Shown: piece after piece, positions 19,166-31,511 of the stretch
Layout of the letters: every line of letters starts with the position of its first letter
How positions within the stretch are numbered: the stretch's first letter is position 1
Assembly (NCBI RefSeq): GCF_005217455.1
Contig: NZ_SZPQ01000010.1
Location: 62,001-126,000 of the forward strand
Source: Martelella alba
Lineage (GTDB): Bacteria; Pseudomonadota; Gammaproteobacteria; Enterobacterales; Enterobacteriaceae
Direction of reading: 5' to 3'
DNA length: 64,000 nucleotides
Notes under the pieces: model-generated
The model's input: only the letters and a program-made list of their open reading frames with translations
Told to the model about the DNA's origin: nothing
Databases searched by the model: none
Made by a program: the position numbers and the translations under genes

Positions 19166-19390
19166 TTATCCCTTCTTTACGGTAATGCGCCACTGGGCAT
19201 CGCCCACCTGGCGATAATCGGACACGGTATGCCCCTCTTCGGCCGCCCATTGGGGAATGGCCTCGGTCGCCTGGGTACAGTCGAAATCGATCACCAGTTC
19301 ATCGCCGGCGTGCAATGCCGCCATCGCCGTCTTGGCTTCAATCAGCGGGAAAGGGCATACCTGGCTTATGACATCGAGTTTTTTAAGCAT
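19166..19390 (-). CDS. tsuB: TusA-family sulfurtransferase TsuB (YeeD)
   Basis: A 74-residue TusA/SirA-fold protein with the active-site motif CPFPLIEAK (Cys near residue 12), nearly identical in layout to E. coli YeeD. With TsuA it supports growth on thiosulfate as sulfur source; the Cys is needed for thiosulfate decomposition. ATG 19390 follows GGAG by five bases. It lies 21 bp after tsuA and is surely co-transcribed. Confidence 0.92.
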   Translation of the reverse strand: MLKKLDVISQVCPFPLIEAKTAMAALHAGDELVIDFDCTQATEAIPQWAAEEGHTVSDYRQVGDAQWRITVKKG

Positions 19391-19411
19391 GAGGACTCCA
19401 AAATGCAAAAA

Positions 19412-20467
19412 TTAAACGGACGCGGTTCGCAGGCGCGCCGGCCCATTGGGGCGAACGTACAGATACCATGAGGCCGACCATACGCCCAGTATCATAAACG
19501 CCAAGCCTATCCAGCCTTGCCAGGTGAGCATGGCGGTCATCACCAAACCGTTGCCGATAGAGCAACCGCCGGCAATGCTGGCCCCGAATCCCATAAAGAT
19601 CCCCCCCATAAAGCTGCGTATCGACGTGGCGGCATCCGCGGACCGGAAACGGAATTCCCGGCTGCCTTTCGCCGCAATAAACGACCCGAGTAAAATCCCC
19701 AACACCAGAAAAACGCCCCAATTGAGATACTTATCGTTACCGACCACCAGGTATTGCAGGATATTGGCGCTGGGCGTCGTGATGCCCAGCCCGAAGTTGC
19801 GGCCGGTCGCCGCGCTGAGCGGCCAGGCGAGCATGGCGACAACCCCAATGAAAATCGCCGTCGCGAACGGATGCCAGCGTTTTTCAAACAACAGGTGGGC
19901 CAGGCCGGACTTGTTCGGCGGCAAGGAAGCGATGTTCAGCCGGGGCCTTTTCAGTTCTTTGCGCGCCAGCCATAGCGTTACCGACACCAGTAGCGCGATA
20001 AACAGCCACGGCGACTGGCCAAAGGTTTCGGCGATGGAATTATGCGCCGTGCTCAAGGATTTTATTTGCCGGTTAAAGCCCGCCAATTGTTCCGAACGCA
20101 TCACGGCGCTGGCCAGCATATAGGCAAACAGCGCAATCCAACTGCCGATAAGGCCTTCGCCGGCGCGATACCAGGTGCCGGTGGCGCAACCGCCGGCCAT
20201 GACAATACCGATCCCGAAAACATAACCGCCGAGTGTTGCGCCCAGCCAGGGGAATGTTCCCGCGTCATAGTGCAGCCGTCCGGCGGCGATAAGGGCATAA
20301 ACCCCAACGCTTTGAATGGAAATCGCAATCAATAAAGCATAAAAGATACGGTTGTTTTTGGCGATATACATATCGCGGAAACCGCCGGTCAAACAGAACC
20401 TTCCGCGTTGCATGACAAAACCCAGCAAGGCGCCGCAAAACAGCCCTGTGAAAATCATTTGCAGCAT
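19412..20467 (-). CDS. tsuA: Thiosulfate transporter TsuA (YeeE)
   Basis: A 351-residue inner-membrane protein of the YeeE/YedE family, the same length as E. coli YeeE (352). Three conserved cysteines line the thiosulfate path in the characterised homologue. Here they are C25 (GRFCLTGGF), C94 (GGCATGTWYRAGEG) and the Cys of GGCSIGNG near residue 303. Hydrophobic segments cover most of the sequence. The product imports thiosulfate for cysteine synthesis, handing it to TsuB encoded 21 bp downstream. Start ATG 20467 gives the usual N-terminus. Confidence 0.93.
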   Translation of the reverse strand: MLQMIFTGLFCGALLGFVMQRGRFCLTGGFRDMYIAKNNRIFYALLIAISIQSVGVYALIAAGRLHYDAGTFPWLGATLGGYVFGIGIVMAGGCATGTWYRAGEGLIGSWIALFAYMLASAVMRSEQLAGFNRQIKSLSTAHNSIAETFGQSPWLFIALLVSVTLWLARKELKRPRLNIASLPPNKSGLAHLLFEKRWHPFATAIFIGVVAMLAWPLSAATGRNFGLGITTPSANILQYLVVGNDKYLNWGVFLVLGILLGSFIAAKGSREFRFRSADAATSIRSFMGGIFMGFGASIAGGCSIGNGLVMTAMLTWQGWIGLAFMILGVWSASWYLYVRPNGPARLRTASV

Positions 20468-20566
20468 AGTGATTTGTGAATTCTTGAATCAAACGGGAAA
20501 ACAATTATCCACCAGCACGTCCGCACGACAAATAACGAAACGCTATAGGTTATAGAAAAACGTCAT

Positions 20567-20762
20567 TATACCCGTCATACTTCACGTTGTTTCTTTCCTG
20601 ACCGCCTTCGCTTACCCCAATCACAGCATAGGCCACACGCCCCTGGGGCTGATGAGAGACATTCCGTCTCTCGCCCAAGGCCCGCCATGGACGGTTTACA
20701 TTCGTTCCCGACGAATTTGTCGCTCGCTTGCCGCCACGATGCAACCTGACTTATTTAAAGCC
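20567..20762. repeat. Dispersed intergenic palindromic repeat (copy A)
   Basis: One of the two best-preserved copies of a repeat of about 190 bp. Outer ends read TATACCCGTCATACTTCACG on the left and ATGCAACCTGACTTATTTAA on the right. Inside are the hairpin GAGAGAC-ATTCC-GTCTCTC (20652-20670) and the imperfect palindrome ATTCGTTCCCGACGAAT, also present in copies B (42.1 kb) and C (28.5 kb). It has no coding capacity and lies between lacY and tsuA. It fills most of the 369-bp gap 20468-20836. Confidence 0.75.
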
Positions 20763-20836
20763 TATTCACCCTACTTCTTGTTCACATGGCCACGTTATTG
20801 GCGGCTGGAATCTCGAATTATTCAGCGTATAAAAAT

Positions 20837-22108
20837 TTAGAGTGAAATTTCTTCCGGCAGTTCTTTCTTTATGTATTTGTGCGCCGAACCGTCTAACGCG
20901 AAAATGGAAATAATAGTAAAACAAAGCGTAATGGCGCCCAATACCATATAGGCCTGATGAAAACCCACACTATCGTACATTCGTCCCGCCCAGGCCGACA
21001 GAACAACGCCGGAAAGTTGCTTTGAAAGATTAAAGCCTATAAGAAACAACGTGGCGGACAAGCGGGGATCGAATACCGATGAAATGTATTTGAACGCCCC
21101 AACCAACAGGAAAGGCAGTTCAAACATATGCAGACATTTAAGTACGATCACTTCCCAACCGGTCGTGGCAAACGACGAGCCGAGAATGCGCGCCGACATA
21201 ATGGCGCCGGCCACCAGCAACGCTTTTTTTGCACCGATACGGTTGATGATGGCCGGTGTGAAAAACATGATAAAACCATTGAGCAATTCACCCCCGGTGG
21301 TAACGAAACCGAAGATTTCGGTGCCACGCTGCGGGCTGGAAAAGAAGCCTTTAAAGAAATTGGCGAACTGCTGGTCGAACACGTCATAGATGCTGGCCAC
21401 GCCCACCACATAAACTATAAAGGCCCAGAACTTGGGCATGGACAGCAATTCCAGCGCCAGGCGTAAGGAGAAGGCCGGCCGGTCGGCGCCAATGCTTTCC
21501 ATGACATCCGCGCTCATGCTGCCCCCGGGCCGGGATAACAACAGTAAAGCCGCCAGCACAACCGCGAAACCCGAGGCGATCCAGAAGGTAATATCCGGAT
21601 CGACGCCAAACAGGATACCGGTCAGCGAAGCGCATATGGCCCAGCCGACACAGCCGGACACCCTTACTCGGCCGTATTCGAAACGATTAGCCCGGCTGAC
21701 ACGTTCTATGTAGGCTTCCACCGCTCCGGAACCACTGGAGAACACAAACCCGAGATAAAGCCCGCCCGCCAGCGCGCCCGCGACAATGTTCATTTGCAAT
21801 AACGGCGATAACACAAAAATGAAAAACGGCGCGAACAAAATCAGCAGCACGGTAATACACCATAGCAAGTGCTTGCGCAGCCCGAGCTTATCGGATATCA
21901 GACCGAACAGCGGCTGGAAAACGATGGCGAAAAACGACACGGCGGAAAAAACAATGCCGGTTTCCGTTTTGGTCAGATGATTAACATCAGCCAGCCAGAT
22001 GGGGAAAAACGGGAAATAGGCGGACATGATGAAATAATAAAAAAAGAAAAACAGCATGAAATAGATAAAATTATGGCGTTCTCTGGGCGTCAATTCTGTC
22101 AGTTTCAT
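20837..22108 (-). CDS. lacY: Lactose permease LacY
   Basis: Proton-coupled lactose symporter of the MFS oligosaccharide family, with 423 residues (417 in E. coli) and twelve hydrophobic segments. Key residues of E. coli LacY are kept: the sugar-binding Glu in SGAVEAYIE (E131), Arg149 and Cys153 in YGRVRVSGCVGWA, the Glu in TTGGELLNG, and the proton-relay His and Glu in KCLHMFELPF. The start is ATG 22108; an in-frame GTG at 22120 is an alternative. It follows lacZ by 121 bp on the same strand. No lacA follows. Confidence 0.95.
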   Translation of the reverse strand: MKLTELTPRERHNFIYFMLFFFFYYFIMSAYFPFFPIWLADVNHLTKTETGIVFSAVSFFAIVFQPLFGLISDKLGLRKHLLWCITVLLILFAPFFIFVLSPLLQMNIVAGALAGGLYLGFVFSSGSGAVEAYIERVSRANRFEYGRVRVSGCVGWAICASLTGILFGVDPDITFWIASGFAVVLAALLLLSRPGGSMSADVMESIGADRPAFSLRLALELLSMPKFWAFIVYVVGVASIYDVFDQQFANFFKGFFSSPQRGTEIFGFVTTGGELLNGFIMFFTPAIINRIGAKKALLVAGAIMSARILGSSFATTGWEVIVLKCLHMFELPFLLVGAFKYISSVFDPRLSATLFLIGFNLSKQLSGVVLSAWAGRMYDSVGFHQAYMVLGAITLCFTIISIFALDGSAHKYIKKELPEEISL

Positions 22109-22229
22109 TGCGATAACCACCCTGTTCGACGTGTTGGGAAACCCGCGACGGCGCGCGGCCGGCGTTGGTGTTGTCGCCGCCCGACGCTGCGCCGGACGGC
22201 GGATAGGCCTGTGTCTGGCTGCGCCCCGG

Positions 22230-25382
<3,153 letters not shown>

Positions 25383-25405
25383 CTAAGGCGAATCACTTTT
25401 CGCGA

Positions 25406-25426
25406 AAATGTTATTCGTTCACACTC
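25406..25426 (-). promoter_or_regulatory. lac operator at the lacZ promoter (O1-like)
   Basis: Read on the minus strand, the 21 bases contain GTGTGAACGAATAACAT and match the E. coli O1 operator at 16 of 21 positions, including GTGA, CG and ATAACA. The centre lies about 12 bases after the inferred lacZ transcription start, the same place as O1 in E. coli. Confidence 0.78.
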
Positions 25427-25434
25427 AAGATTTA

Positions 25435-25463
25435 CTAATGCGCTGTAAGGCAGAACTTATCAA
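25435..25463 (-). promoter_or_regulatory. lacZY promoter
   Basis: On the minus strand TTGATA (25463-25458) is a -35 element with 5 of 6 consensus bases; 17 bases later lies CATTAG (25440-25435), a weak -10. Transcription would begin near 25428, just before the operator. Weak -10 elements are typical for CRP-dependent lac promoters. Confidence 0.5.
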
Positions 25464-25481
25464 GCCTATTGATATTTAAAA

Positions 25482-25497
25482 TGTGATATATATCGTA
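25482..25497 (-). promoter_or_regulatory. CRP site of the lacZY promoter
   Basis: TGTGA-TATATA-TCGTA has a perfect left half-site and partial right half. Its centre (25489.5) is about 61.5 bases before the inferred lacZ start at 25428, the class I position used by E. coli lac. Confidence 0.6.
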
Positions 25498-25546
25498 TTT
25501 TTATCGGTATATAGACCATAAATGTGATCTTAATTGCAAAAAAGTG

Positions 25547-25567
25547 AAATGTGAGCGTATAACCAAC
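25547..25567 (+). promoter_or_regulatory. Second lac operator near lacI
   Basis: TGTGAGCGTATAAC in this stretch matches the core of the E. coli lac operator (TGTGAGCGGATAAC) at 13 of 14 positions. Its centre is 141 bp from the lacZ-side operator, so LacI tetramers could loop the divergent control region. A possible extra CRP half-site TGTGATC lies just beside it at 25523-25529. Confidence 0.7.
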
Positions 25568-25607
25568 ATCAACAATCCCCTCATGACCCACCCTACCGCG
25601 GCAAGGG

Positions 25608-25636
25608 TTGACTAAATGTTCAAACCGGCCAATGAT
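25608..25636 (+). promoter_or_regulatory. lacI promoter
   Basis: TTGACT (25608-25613) and AATGAT (25631-25636) are separated by 17 bases. The inferred start near 25643 leaves a 30-base leader with AGGAG before the GTG of lacI. Confidence 0.5.
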
Positions 25637-25673
25637 CAGCCTTTGAGAAAGACCTGCCCAACAGGAGTAGCGG

Positions 25674-26750
25674 GTGAAGCCTAAAAACGCGACGTTGGAA
25701 GATGTGGCGCGCCATGCCGGCGTTTCTTACCAAACCGTATCCCGGGTGCTGAATCAATCGTCCCGCGTGGCCGACGCCACGCGGTCCCGTGTCGAACAAG
25801 CCATGCGGGAGCTTAATTACGTGCCTAACCGTCTGGCGCAACAATTAGCGGGCAAACCGACTTATACGCTAGGTTTGGTGACGGCGTCGCTCAGTTGGCA
25901 TGCGCCGTCGCAAATTGCCTCGGCGGTGCGCCAGTCCGCCCGCGCATGCGGCTACAATGTGCTGATCGCCATGCCGGACGAAGCGGAAGAGGATGCCTTG
26001 CAGGCGGCGCTCAATGAGCTCAAAGGGCAGCGGGTCGACGGCATTATCATCAACCTGCCGCTGGAGGGCGAGCGGGCGGAAGCGGTTAGCCGCTTTAATG
26101 ACGATATCCCCTGTTTGTTTCTTGATGTGCCGCCTCAGGCGCGGGTGCCCCATGTCATGTTCGACCCCAATGACGGCACGCGCGCCAGCGTCGAGTATCT
26201 GCTGTCTCTCGGCCATCGCCGTTTCGGGTTGCTCAGCGGTCCGGACAGTTCGATTTCCGCCCGGTTGCGGCGGCAAAGCTGGCTTACGACACTGGCGGCG
26301 CACGGCCTCACGCCGGTTTGCAGCGCCCAGGGGGACTGGAGCCCGGAAAGCGGCTACCGCTGCGCGTTGAATATGCTGCGCGCGTCCGAGGCCGCGACCG
26401 CACTGCTGGTGGGCAACGATCAGATGGCGCTGGGCGTACTGAGCGCCTCGGCGCAGTTGGGTATCGGCGTGCCGGATCAGATGTCGGTGATCGGTTATGA
26501 TGATACCCGCGACAGCGCTTTTTACCTGCCGCCCCTTAGCACCGTGTCGCAGGATTTCACTGTGTTGGGGCAACAGGCGGTTGACAGCATCATCGGCACG
26601 CTACGTTCCGGCGACCCCATGGCATCGGTAATGTTGCCCACCCGATTAATAGCGCGGCGTTCCACCGCGCTCTTGTCGAAGCCCGGCGATATCAGTCTGG
26701 CGGGGCTGGCGGAAGAATTGTCGCGTATCGCGACACGGTTGCGGGGGTAA
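25674..26750 (+). CDS. lacI: Lactose operon repressor LacI
   Basis: LacI/GalR-family repressor of 358 residues (360 in E. coli). The N-terminal HTH and hinge read TLEDVARHAGVSYQTVSRVL, with the same recognition helix (YQTVSR) as E. coli LacI, which agrees with the conserved operator core. The periplasmic-binding-protein-like inducer domain spans about 62-340, with the signature IGYDDTRDSAFYLPPLSTV. The C-terminal leucine-containing tail (LAGLAEELSRIATRL) fits the tetramerisation helix. GTG 25674, six bases after AGGAG, is the start, as in E. coli. Unlike E. coli, the gene is divergent from lacZY. Confidence 0.95.
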   Translation: MKPKNATLEDVARHAGVSYQTVSRVLNQSSRVADATRSRVEQAMRELNYVPNRLAQQLAGKPTYTLGLVTASLSWHAPSQIASAVRQSARACGYNVLIAMPDEAEEDALQAALNELKGQRVDGIIINLPLEGERAEAVSRFNDDIPCLFLDVPPQARVPHVMFDPNDGTRASVEYLLSLGHRRFGLLSGPDSSISARLRRQSWLTTLAAHGLTPVCSAQGDWSPESGYRCALNMLRASEAATALLVGNDQMALGVLSASAQLGIGVPDQMSVIGYDDTRDSAFYLPPLSTVSQDFTVLGQQAVDSIIGTLRSGDPMASVMLPTRLIARRSTALLSKPGDISLAGLAEELSRIATRLRG

Positions 26751-27059
26751 TTGGGCAGCGGTTCGCTTTCTTTAACGACAAAAAGTGAACCGACAACAAC
26801 AATTTCCCTCTAAGAGACAGGATGCCTTTCATTCCTCCCCAGGCGCCCCACCGACTCTATGCTTGGCGTGAGCGAACATAACCCATAAAGCGACGGCGTG
26901 ATATAAGACCCCCATGGTAGGTTAATTGGCATTTTTCATCGCACGGTTTGAAAACATACCCTCTCTAATCAGTGTTAGGTTGTGATCCAGCACTCAATAA
27001 TCAGGCAGTGGTGCCAAACATAAATTAATAATAAGTTCTCTGGAGAAGAGGGTAACAAT
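26751..27059. other. Gene-free leader upstream of the porin gene
   Basis: About 309 bp between lacI and the porin. The last 120 bases are AT-rich and should hold the porin promoter; I cannot assign OmpR sites with confidence. A GAGGG ribosome-binding site precedes the porin start. No micF-like RNA was recognised. Confidence 0.4.
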
Positions 27060-28160
27060 ATGAAACTAGGATATGTGGCCATTATGGTGCCGGCAATATT
27101 GATTGCTGGGACAGCCCATAGCGCCGAAGTGTATAATAAAGATGGAAATAAACTGGATTTATATGGCAAAGTCGATGGTCTGCATTATTTTTTCGATGAC
27201 AAGAGTCAGGATGGCGATCAAAGTTATATTCGTTTTGGGTTGAAAGGGCTCACGCAGATCAATGATCAACTCACTGGGTATGGTCGATGGGAATATAACG
27301 TACAGGCAAACAATACCGAAGGCAGCAGCAATCAGGCATGGACCCGACTTGCTTTTGCCGGATTGAAATTTGGTGATTATGGCTCCTTCGATTATGGCCG
27401 TAATTATGGCATCATGTATGACATTTACTCTTGGACAGATATGTTGCCGGAATTCGGTGGCGATACTTACGGCTCCGATAACTTTATGTTCAAGCGCACC
27501 AATGGCGTCGCCACTTATCGCAACAATGATTTCTTCGGTCTTGTAGAAGGTCTTAATTTTGCCGTGGAATATCAAGGAAAGAACGGCGGAAGTGGTGAAA
27601 GCAATAACAGCCGCAGTGTATTGAAGCAAAATGGGGACGGTTTCGGACTATCCTTAAGTTATGATCTGGGCGATGGCTTGAGCATCGGCTCCGCCATGAT
27701 GCATGCCAAAAGGACGTCGGACCAAAACGCCTCTGATGTTCTCGGGAAAGGGGATAACGCCGAGGCCTATACCGGCGGTATAAAGTATGATGCCCATAAT
27801 ATCTATTTAGCCGCGGAATATTCTCAAACCTACAATGCCACGCGTTTCGGTAGCTCCGATTCAACACTGTACGGATTCGCCAACAAAGCACAAAATGTTG
27901 AAGTCGTCGCTCAATATCAGTTCGACTTTGGTTTAAGGCCATCCGTGGCTTATCTGCAATCACGAGGAAAAGATATTGAGGGATATGGTGATCAGGACCT
28001 GCTTAAATATGTTGATGTGGGCGCAACCTACTACTTCAACAAAAACATGTCAGCGTATGTAGATTATAAAATTAATTTACTGGATAGTAACACTTTTACC
28101 GATCAAGCCGGTATCAATACTGACGACATCGTTGCCCTTGGTTTAGTATATCAGTTCTGA
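27060..28160 (+). CDS. OmpC/OmpF-family general porin
   Basis: Outer-membrane trimeric beta-barrel porin of 366 residues. A signal peptide (residues 1-22, cleaved after AHSA) leads into [19 protein letters not shown], the invariant start of mature enterobacterial porins. The pore-constricting loop 3 contains [10 protein letters not shown], barrel strands alternate polar and nonpolar residues, and the last residue is Phe (LGLVYQF), the signal for the BAM complex. It allows diffusion of small hydrophilic solutes. The neighbouring lac genes suggest a possible role in sugar uptake, but this is only positional. I do not assign ompC or ompF because loops differ from both. Confidence 0.9.
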   Translation: MKLGYVAIMVPAILIAGTAHSAEVYNKDGNKLDLYGKVDGLHYFFDDKSQDGDQSYIRFGLKGLTQINDQLTGYGRWEYNVQANNTEGSSNQAWTRLAFAGLKFGDYGSFDYGRNYGIMYDIYSWTDMLPEFGGDTYGSDNFMFKRTNGVATYRNNDFFGLVEGLNFAVEYQGKNGGSGESNNSRSVLKQNGDGFGLSLSYDLGDGLSIGSAMMHAKRTSDQNASDVLGKGDNAEAYTGGIKYDAHNIYLAAEYSQTYNATRFGSSDSTLYGFANKAQNVEVVAQYQFDFGLRPSVAYLQSRGKDIEGYGDQDLLKYVDVGATYYFNKNMSAYVDYKINLLDSNTFTDQAGINTDDIVALGLVYQF

Positions 28161-28429
28161 TCGAGAAATATCTTGATGGTTTACCCCAGGTATAATGAGA
28201 ATCTTGGCTGGCAAAAGCAGAGTAGTAGATTAGCCAACTGAGCGCGTAACCGCGCCTGTTTAACCGAATAGTAACTTTAGGGTAGCATGCACGGGTGATG
28301 GACTCGCTTCCATAGCCCGTGCTGAACAGATAATGACTTCATTCAATAAATAAAGATGCGCGGCCGGCCCAACGTCATCTTATTATTAATAATAACTCAC
28401 GGTTTTCATTGGGATATCATGCACTTTAT

Positions 28430-28620
28430 TCTCGATATTTCGGGTGGCATCGCGACGGCAAGAGCGACAAATTCGTCGGGAACGCATACAAACAGCCAAC
28501 GGCGAGCCCCGGGCGAGAAACAGATTGCTTCTCATGCCTTCCCAGGAGCAGAGCTAACGATGTGACCGGGGTCAGCGAGCGCGGCCAATAAAGAAGCGAC
28601 ATGTAGTAGGATGATGATAA
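28430..28620. repeat. Dispersed intergenic palindromic repeat (copy C)
   Basis: Shares GGCATCGCGACGGCAAG, GCGACAAATTCGTCGGGAAC, a CCAACGGCGAGCC block and CCGGGGTCAGCGAGCG with copies A and B, in the reverse orientation. The central hairpin is decayed. It occupies part of the 530-bp gap 28161-28691 after the porin; the first 170 bases of that gap show an inverted repeat around ACGGGTGATGGACTC...CCCGT (28290-28322) that might terminate the porin transcript. Confidence 0.65.
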
Positions 28621-28691
28621 CTTACTCTTAGCAACATGAGAGCATCATTTCGGACAAGTTTTCGGCATTCATATTTTTGGTGGAGAACCTT

Positions 28692-29576
28692 ATGAATTAT
28701 TTAATTACCGGATGCCATAGTCTGTTAGGTGCACGAGTGGCCGAGATAATGTTAACCCAGGTGAATCCGCAGAATCTCATTCTTGCCTATCCTTCATCTT
28801 ATCCCTTTACCAATGAAAACATCGTGCGCTGGACTAAAGCAGGGCTGAATGTCCGGCTTGCGGATTATCATGATTTTGAACAACTGTTCCATTGTTTCGG
28901 TAAAACCGATCGTCTTTTTATCTCATCAGAGATATTTGACAACTGGCATCTCGATAGCCAATATAAAATAATTATCGATGCTGCAATATATGCAGGAATA
29001 GAATATATTCTTTATGCCAGTCCATTACACTATAATTTTCATAAATTAAATTATCAACCTGTTCACCATTCTTATCTTGAGATTGAAATTTATATAAGAG
29101 ATGTATGCCACAAGGCCGGAGTGGTTTTTAATATTATGAGTAATAATCTCGGCACCCTCGGTTCCAACGATATGTTTCCTTCACCGTCGGGGTGGGGATA
29201 CCATTTTGTATTACCGACAGGAAAGTCAATATCTCATTTACGGGAAGAATGTGCGTTGGCTATTGTCTCATTGCTTCTTGGGGATGGGGTAAAAAATACC
29301 CATTATTCCCTCATAAAAAAAGAAACGTTTTGTGAATATCACGTCAGTAATTTGAGCGAGGGTGTACTTCCCAGTAAATCTCTTTATCGCACCGAGGAAG
29401 AAAGCCGCTCGATAAATTCAACGGGTCACGAACATCCCCTGTGCGATTTTAGGGAGAAGACGTTCCCTTACATCGTCAAAACCCGTTCTGCGGACAACGA
29501 TTTATTCTATGCATCTTGCGGAGGAACAGAGGGCTATACGCCATTATCCGATGATATGCCACCTTTATTAGAGTAG
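28692..29576 (+). CDS. NmrA/QorB-like NAD(P)-binding protein, divergent
   Basis: A 294-residue protein with the fold pattern of NmrA-type atypical short-chain dehydrogenases such as QorB: N-terminal strand MNYLITGCHSLLGARVAE, then VRLADYHDFEQLFHCFG, LFISSEIF, and AAIYAGIEYILYASPLH. The nucleotide loop is degenerate (TGCHSLLG instead of TGATGxxG), so cofactor binding is uncertain; some relatives are redox sensors rather than enzymes. The C-terminal 80 residues resemble nothing I know. ATG 28692 is chosen because GGAG precedes it by six bases. Low GC compared with flanking backbone genes suggests acquisition. The AraC-type gene downstream reads the same way. Confidence 0.6.
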   Translation: MNYLITGCHSLLGARVAEIMLTQVNPQNLILAYPSSYPFTNENIVRWTKAGLNVRLADYHDFEQLFHCFGKTDRLFISSEIFDNWHLDSQYKIIIDAAIYAGIEYILYASPLHYNFHKLNYQPVHHSYLEIEIYIRDVCHKAGVVFNIMSNNLGTLGSNDMFPSPSGWGYHFVLPTGKSISHLREECALAIVSLLLGDGVKNTHYSLIKKETFCEYHVSNLSEGVLPSKSLYRTEEESRSINSTGHEHPLCDFREKTFPYIVKTRSADNDLFYASCGGTEGYTPLSDDMPPLLE

Positions 29577-29857
29577 CCGACCCTATATGCCCGCTGTGAC
29601 GGGATACCCCACAATGTTCAGGCGCATAGACGGCACACTGAATGGGACGCCGAGGATGGCCTAATATTAGGGTGGCGTGAAGCATAATGAGCATATTGTG
29701 CTAAAACCGGGTTAAATGCAAGGACGCGCTGATAGTTTATGCTTACGCATAGTGAATTATTTTCCCGGTACGGTGAAAATAACTCATTTGATTTATTCTC
29801 GCCAAATGTGCCATTTTCGCCAGTTCAGTGCGTTGGCTCTCTATGTGGGAGTTTATG

Positions 29858-30775
29858 ATGAATCAAGTAATTAAGGACATGGTTGTTTGGATCGAGGATA
29901 ACCTTGATAAGAATATCCGATTGAAAGATCTTGAAAAACGCTCAGGATATACAATTTGGCATTTTCAAAGAATGTTTAAAAGATCGACTGGCATCACTGT
30001 AGCCGAATACATCAGAAGAAGAAGATTAACCTTGGCCGCCAGTGAAATAAAAATAAGCCGTCGTTCCATTACCAATATCGCTTTGAATTATAACTTCAGC
30101 TCAGTACAAAATTTTTGCCGACTGTTCAAAACGGTATTCAATTTATCACCAACACAATTCAGGAAAGAGCCTTGCATTGACTTCAGTAAACAGCTGGCGC
30201 CTATCATCAGCGAACAAAAGGTGATATTTATTTCCTGCAGTAAGGGGTTTTATACCATTACCTATTCTCAGTTTGATTCCAAGACGGAAATCGCCATGAC
30301 CGACGCAAATGGCAGATATATTCTTTCCAGGGTAAAAAACTTCAAACAAACTCTCAACAACAATAATGGCGAAACGCAATTCTTTCTGGTAGATGTCAGT
30401 ACGTTTCTTAATGATAACAAGGGCAATTTCCGTCTTCGCATGGTAAAAAAAATCGCCATATCTGAATATCATTCAGATATTCGGAAAAATTTTTCCTACT
30501 CAAAAGAAGAAACTTACGGTAAATATGCCGTCTTTAAATTTATCATGTATAAAAGCGACATCCACTTAGCGAGTAAGTTTGTTTATACAGCTAAATTACC
30601 TGAGTATGCTTACATAAAAAGAGCCGGGTTTGATATTCAAATTGTTTCGCATTATATGGCCGGGCTTGATTTTTTTGTAGTGGAATATATGATCCCTATT
30701 CATCAAAACATCTGTCCTTTTAATGACCCTATTGGAAAGGCCGGGAAATCATCATGCCCAGCAAGACTGCCCTGA
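29858..30775 (+). CDS. AraC-family regulator, Rob/SoxS-like
   Basis: A 305-residue regulator with the double helix-turn-helix at the N-terminus (residues 1-105): IKDMVVWIEDNLDKNIRL, YTIWHFQRMFKRSTG, then INIALNYNFSS-type second helix and FNLSPTQFRKE. This domain order, HTH first and a roughly 190-residue C-terminal domain, is that of Rob rather than AraC. The C-terminal part may be a GyrI-like ligand domain; it is poorly conserved and rich in Lys, Asn and Ile. The second ATG (29858), six bases after GGGAG, is preferred over 29855. The gene is AT-rich like its upstream neighbour, suggesting joint acquisition. Confidence 0.75.
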   Translation: MNQVIKDMVVWIEDNLDKNIRLKDLEKRSGYTIWHFQRMFKRSTGITVAEYIRRRRLTLAASEIKISRRSITNIALNYNFSSVQNFCRLFKTVFNLSPTQFRKEPCIDFSKQLAPIISEQKVIFISCSKGFYTITYSQFDSKTEIAMTDANGRYILSRVKNFKQTLNNNNGETQFFLVDVSTFLNDNKGNFRLRMVKKIAISEYHSDIRKNFSYSKEETYGKYAVFKFIMYKSDIHLASKFVYTAKLPEYAYIKRAGFDIQIVSHYMAGLDFFVVEYMIPIHQNICPFNDPIGKAGKSSCPARLP

Positions 30776-30888
30776 GGCACTGTATCAAGACCCTCAGGGT
30801 ATCGCCGTCGTTATCGTTAACCGTGGCCAGCCCAGGCGCGTGGACTGTTGGGGCCGCGCTTGCGGCATGTTTATTTCGCCGACCTGAC

Positions 30889-31437
30889 TCAGGTCTTGAG
30901 AAGCCGTCCGACAAGCCGTTCAGCATCGCTTTCGCTAAGAGGCATACCTAACACCGACCGCATATACAATGGCGCCAGTAAGTGGTCTATCACATCTGCG
31001 ACCTCCGGGACGGCTTCGCCGCGCGCCTCGGCGCGTTCAAGCAATATCTGCAGTTGCGCCAACCTTGGCGCCAGCGCGTCCTTGCGCTTGCCGGACGCCA
31101 TTCCCGTTGTGGCGAGCAAGACATGAAAGAAGTTGACGGCCGCATCAGCGTTTAAACCGACGACAATACGCCGGGCCCAGTGACCCAGATCCAACGCGAT
31201 GGACCCTTCGTCCGGCAAAGGCGATGTGTCGTTGAGACGATCCACCGCCATCTCCATCAACAACGCCCCGACATCGCCCCATCTTCGATACAGGCTGGTC
31301 GGCGCGATACCTGACACCCTGGCGATTTCCGGCAGGGTGACATGATGAAGCCCATGCTGGAGCGCAAGCGTCCGCGCCGCTTCAAAGGCCCTTTTTTTCA
31401 CGGCGGCGCTGCGACCGCCAGGACGGGAAATTGACAT
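30889..31437 (-). CDS. TetR-family transcriptional regulator
   Basis: A 182-residue TetR/AcrR repressor. The HTH at about 12-57 includes AARTLALQHGLHHVTLPEIA and RVSGIAPTSLYRRWGD, the typical recognition helix. The C-terminal domain (about 65-180) is helical and varies with ligand. It is divergent from the alpha/beta hydrolase gene with a 74-bp gap containing the perfect palindrome TGCTTTAAAGCA, so it probably represses itself and the hydrolase. Confidence 0.82.
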   Translation of the reverse strand: MSISRPGGRSAAVKKRAFEAARTLALQHGLHHVTLPEIARVSGIAPTSLYRRWGDVGALLMEMAVDRLNDTSPLPDEGSIALDLGHWARRIVVGLNADAAVNFFHVLLATTGMASGKRKDALAPRLAQLQILLERAEARGEAVPEVADVIDHLLAPLYMRSVLGMPLSESDAERLVGRLLKT

Positions 31438-31460
31438 GTCACTCTTAAAGTCATTATATT

Positions 31461-31472
31461 TGCTTTAAAGCA
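31461..31472. promoter_or_regulatory. Putative TetR-family operator
   Basis: TGCTTTAAAGCA is a perfect 12-bp palindrome in the middle of the 74-bp gap between the divergent TetR and hydrolase genes, 23 bp before the TetR start codon and 39 bp before the hydrolase start codon. Confidence 0.45.
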
Positions 31473-31511
31473 TAACCGATTTTACTTCGCTTGTCACAAC
31501 AGGGGAGCTTT

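Noticed and set aside
26820-27059. micF-like antisense RNA upstream of the porin
   Set aside because: No segment resembles the conserved 5' end of MicF and no divergent terminator is present.
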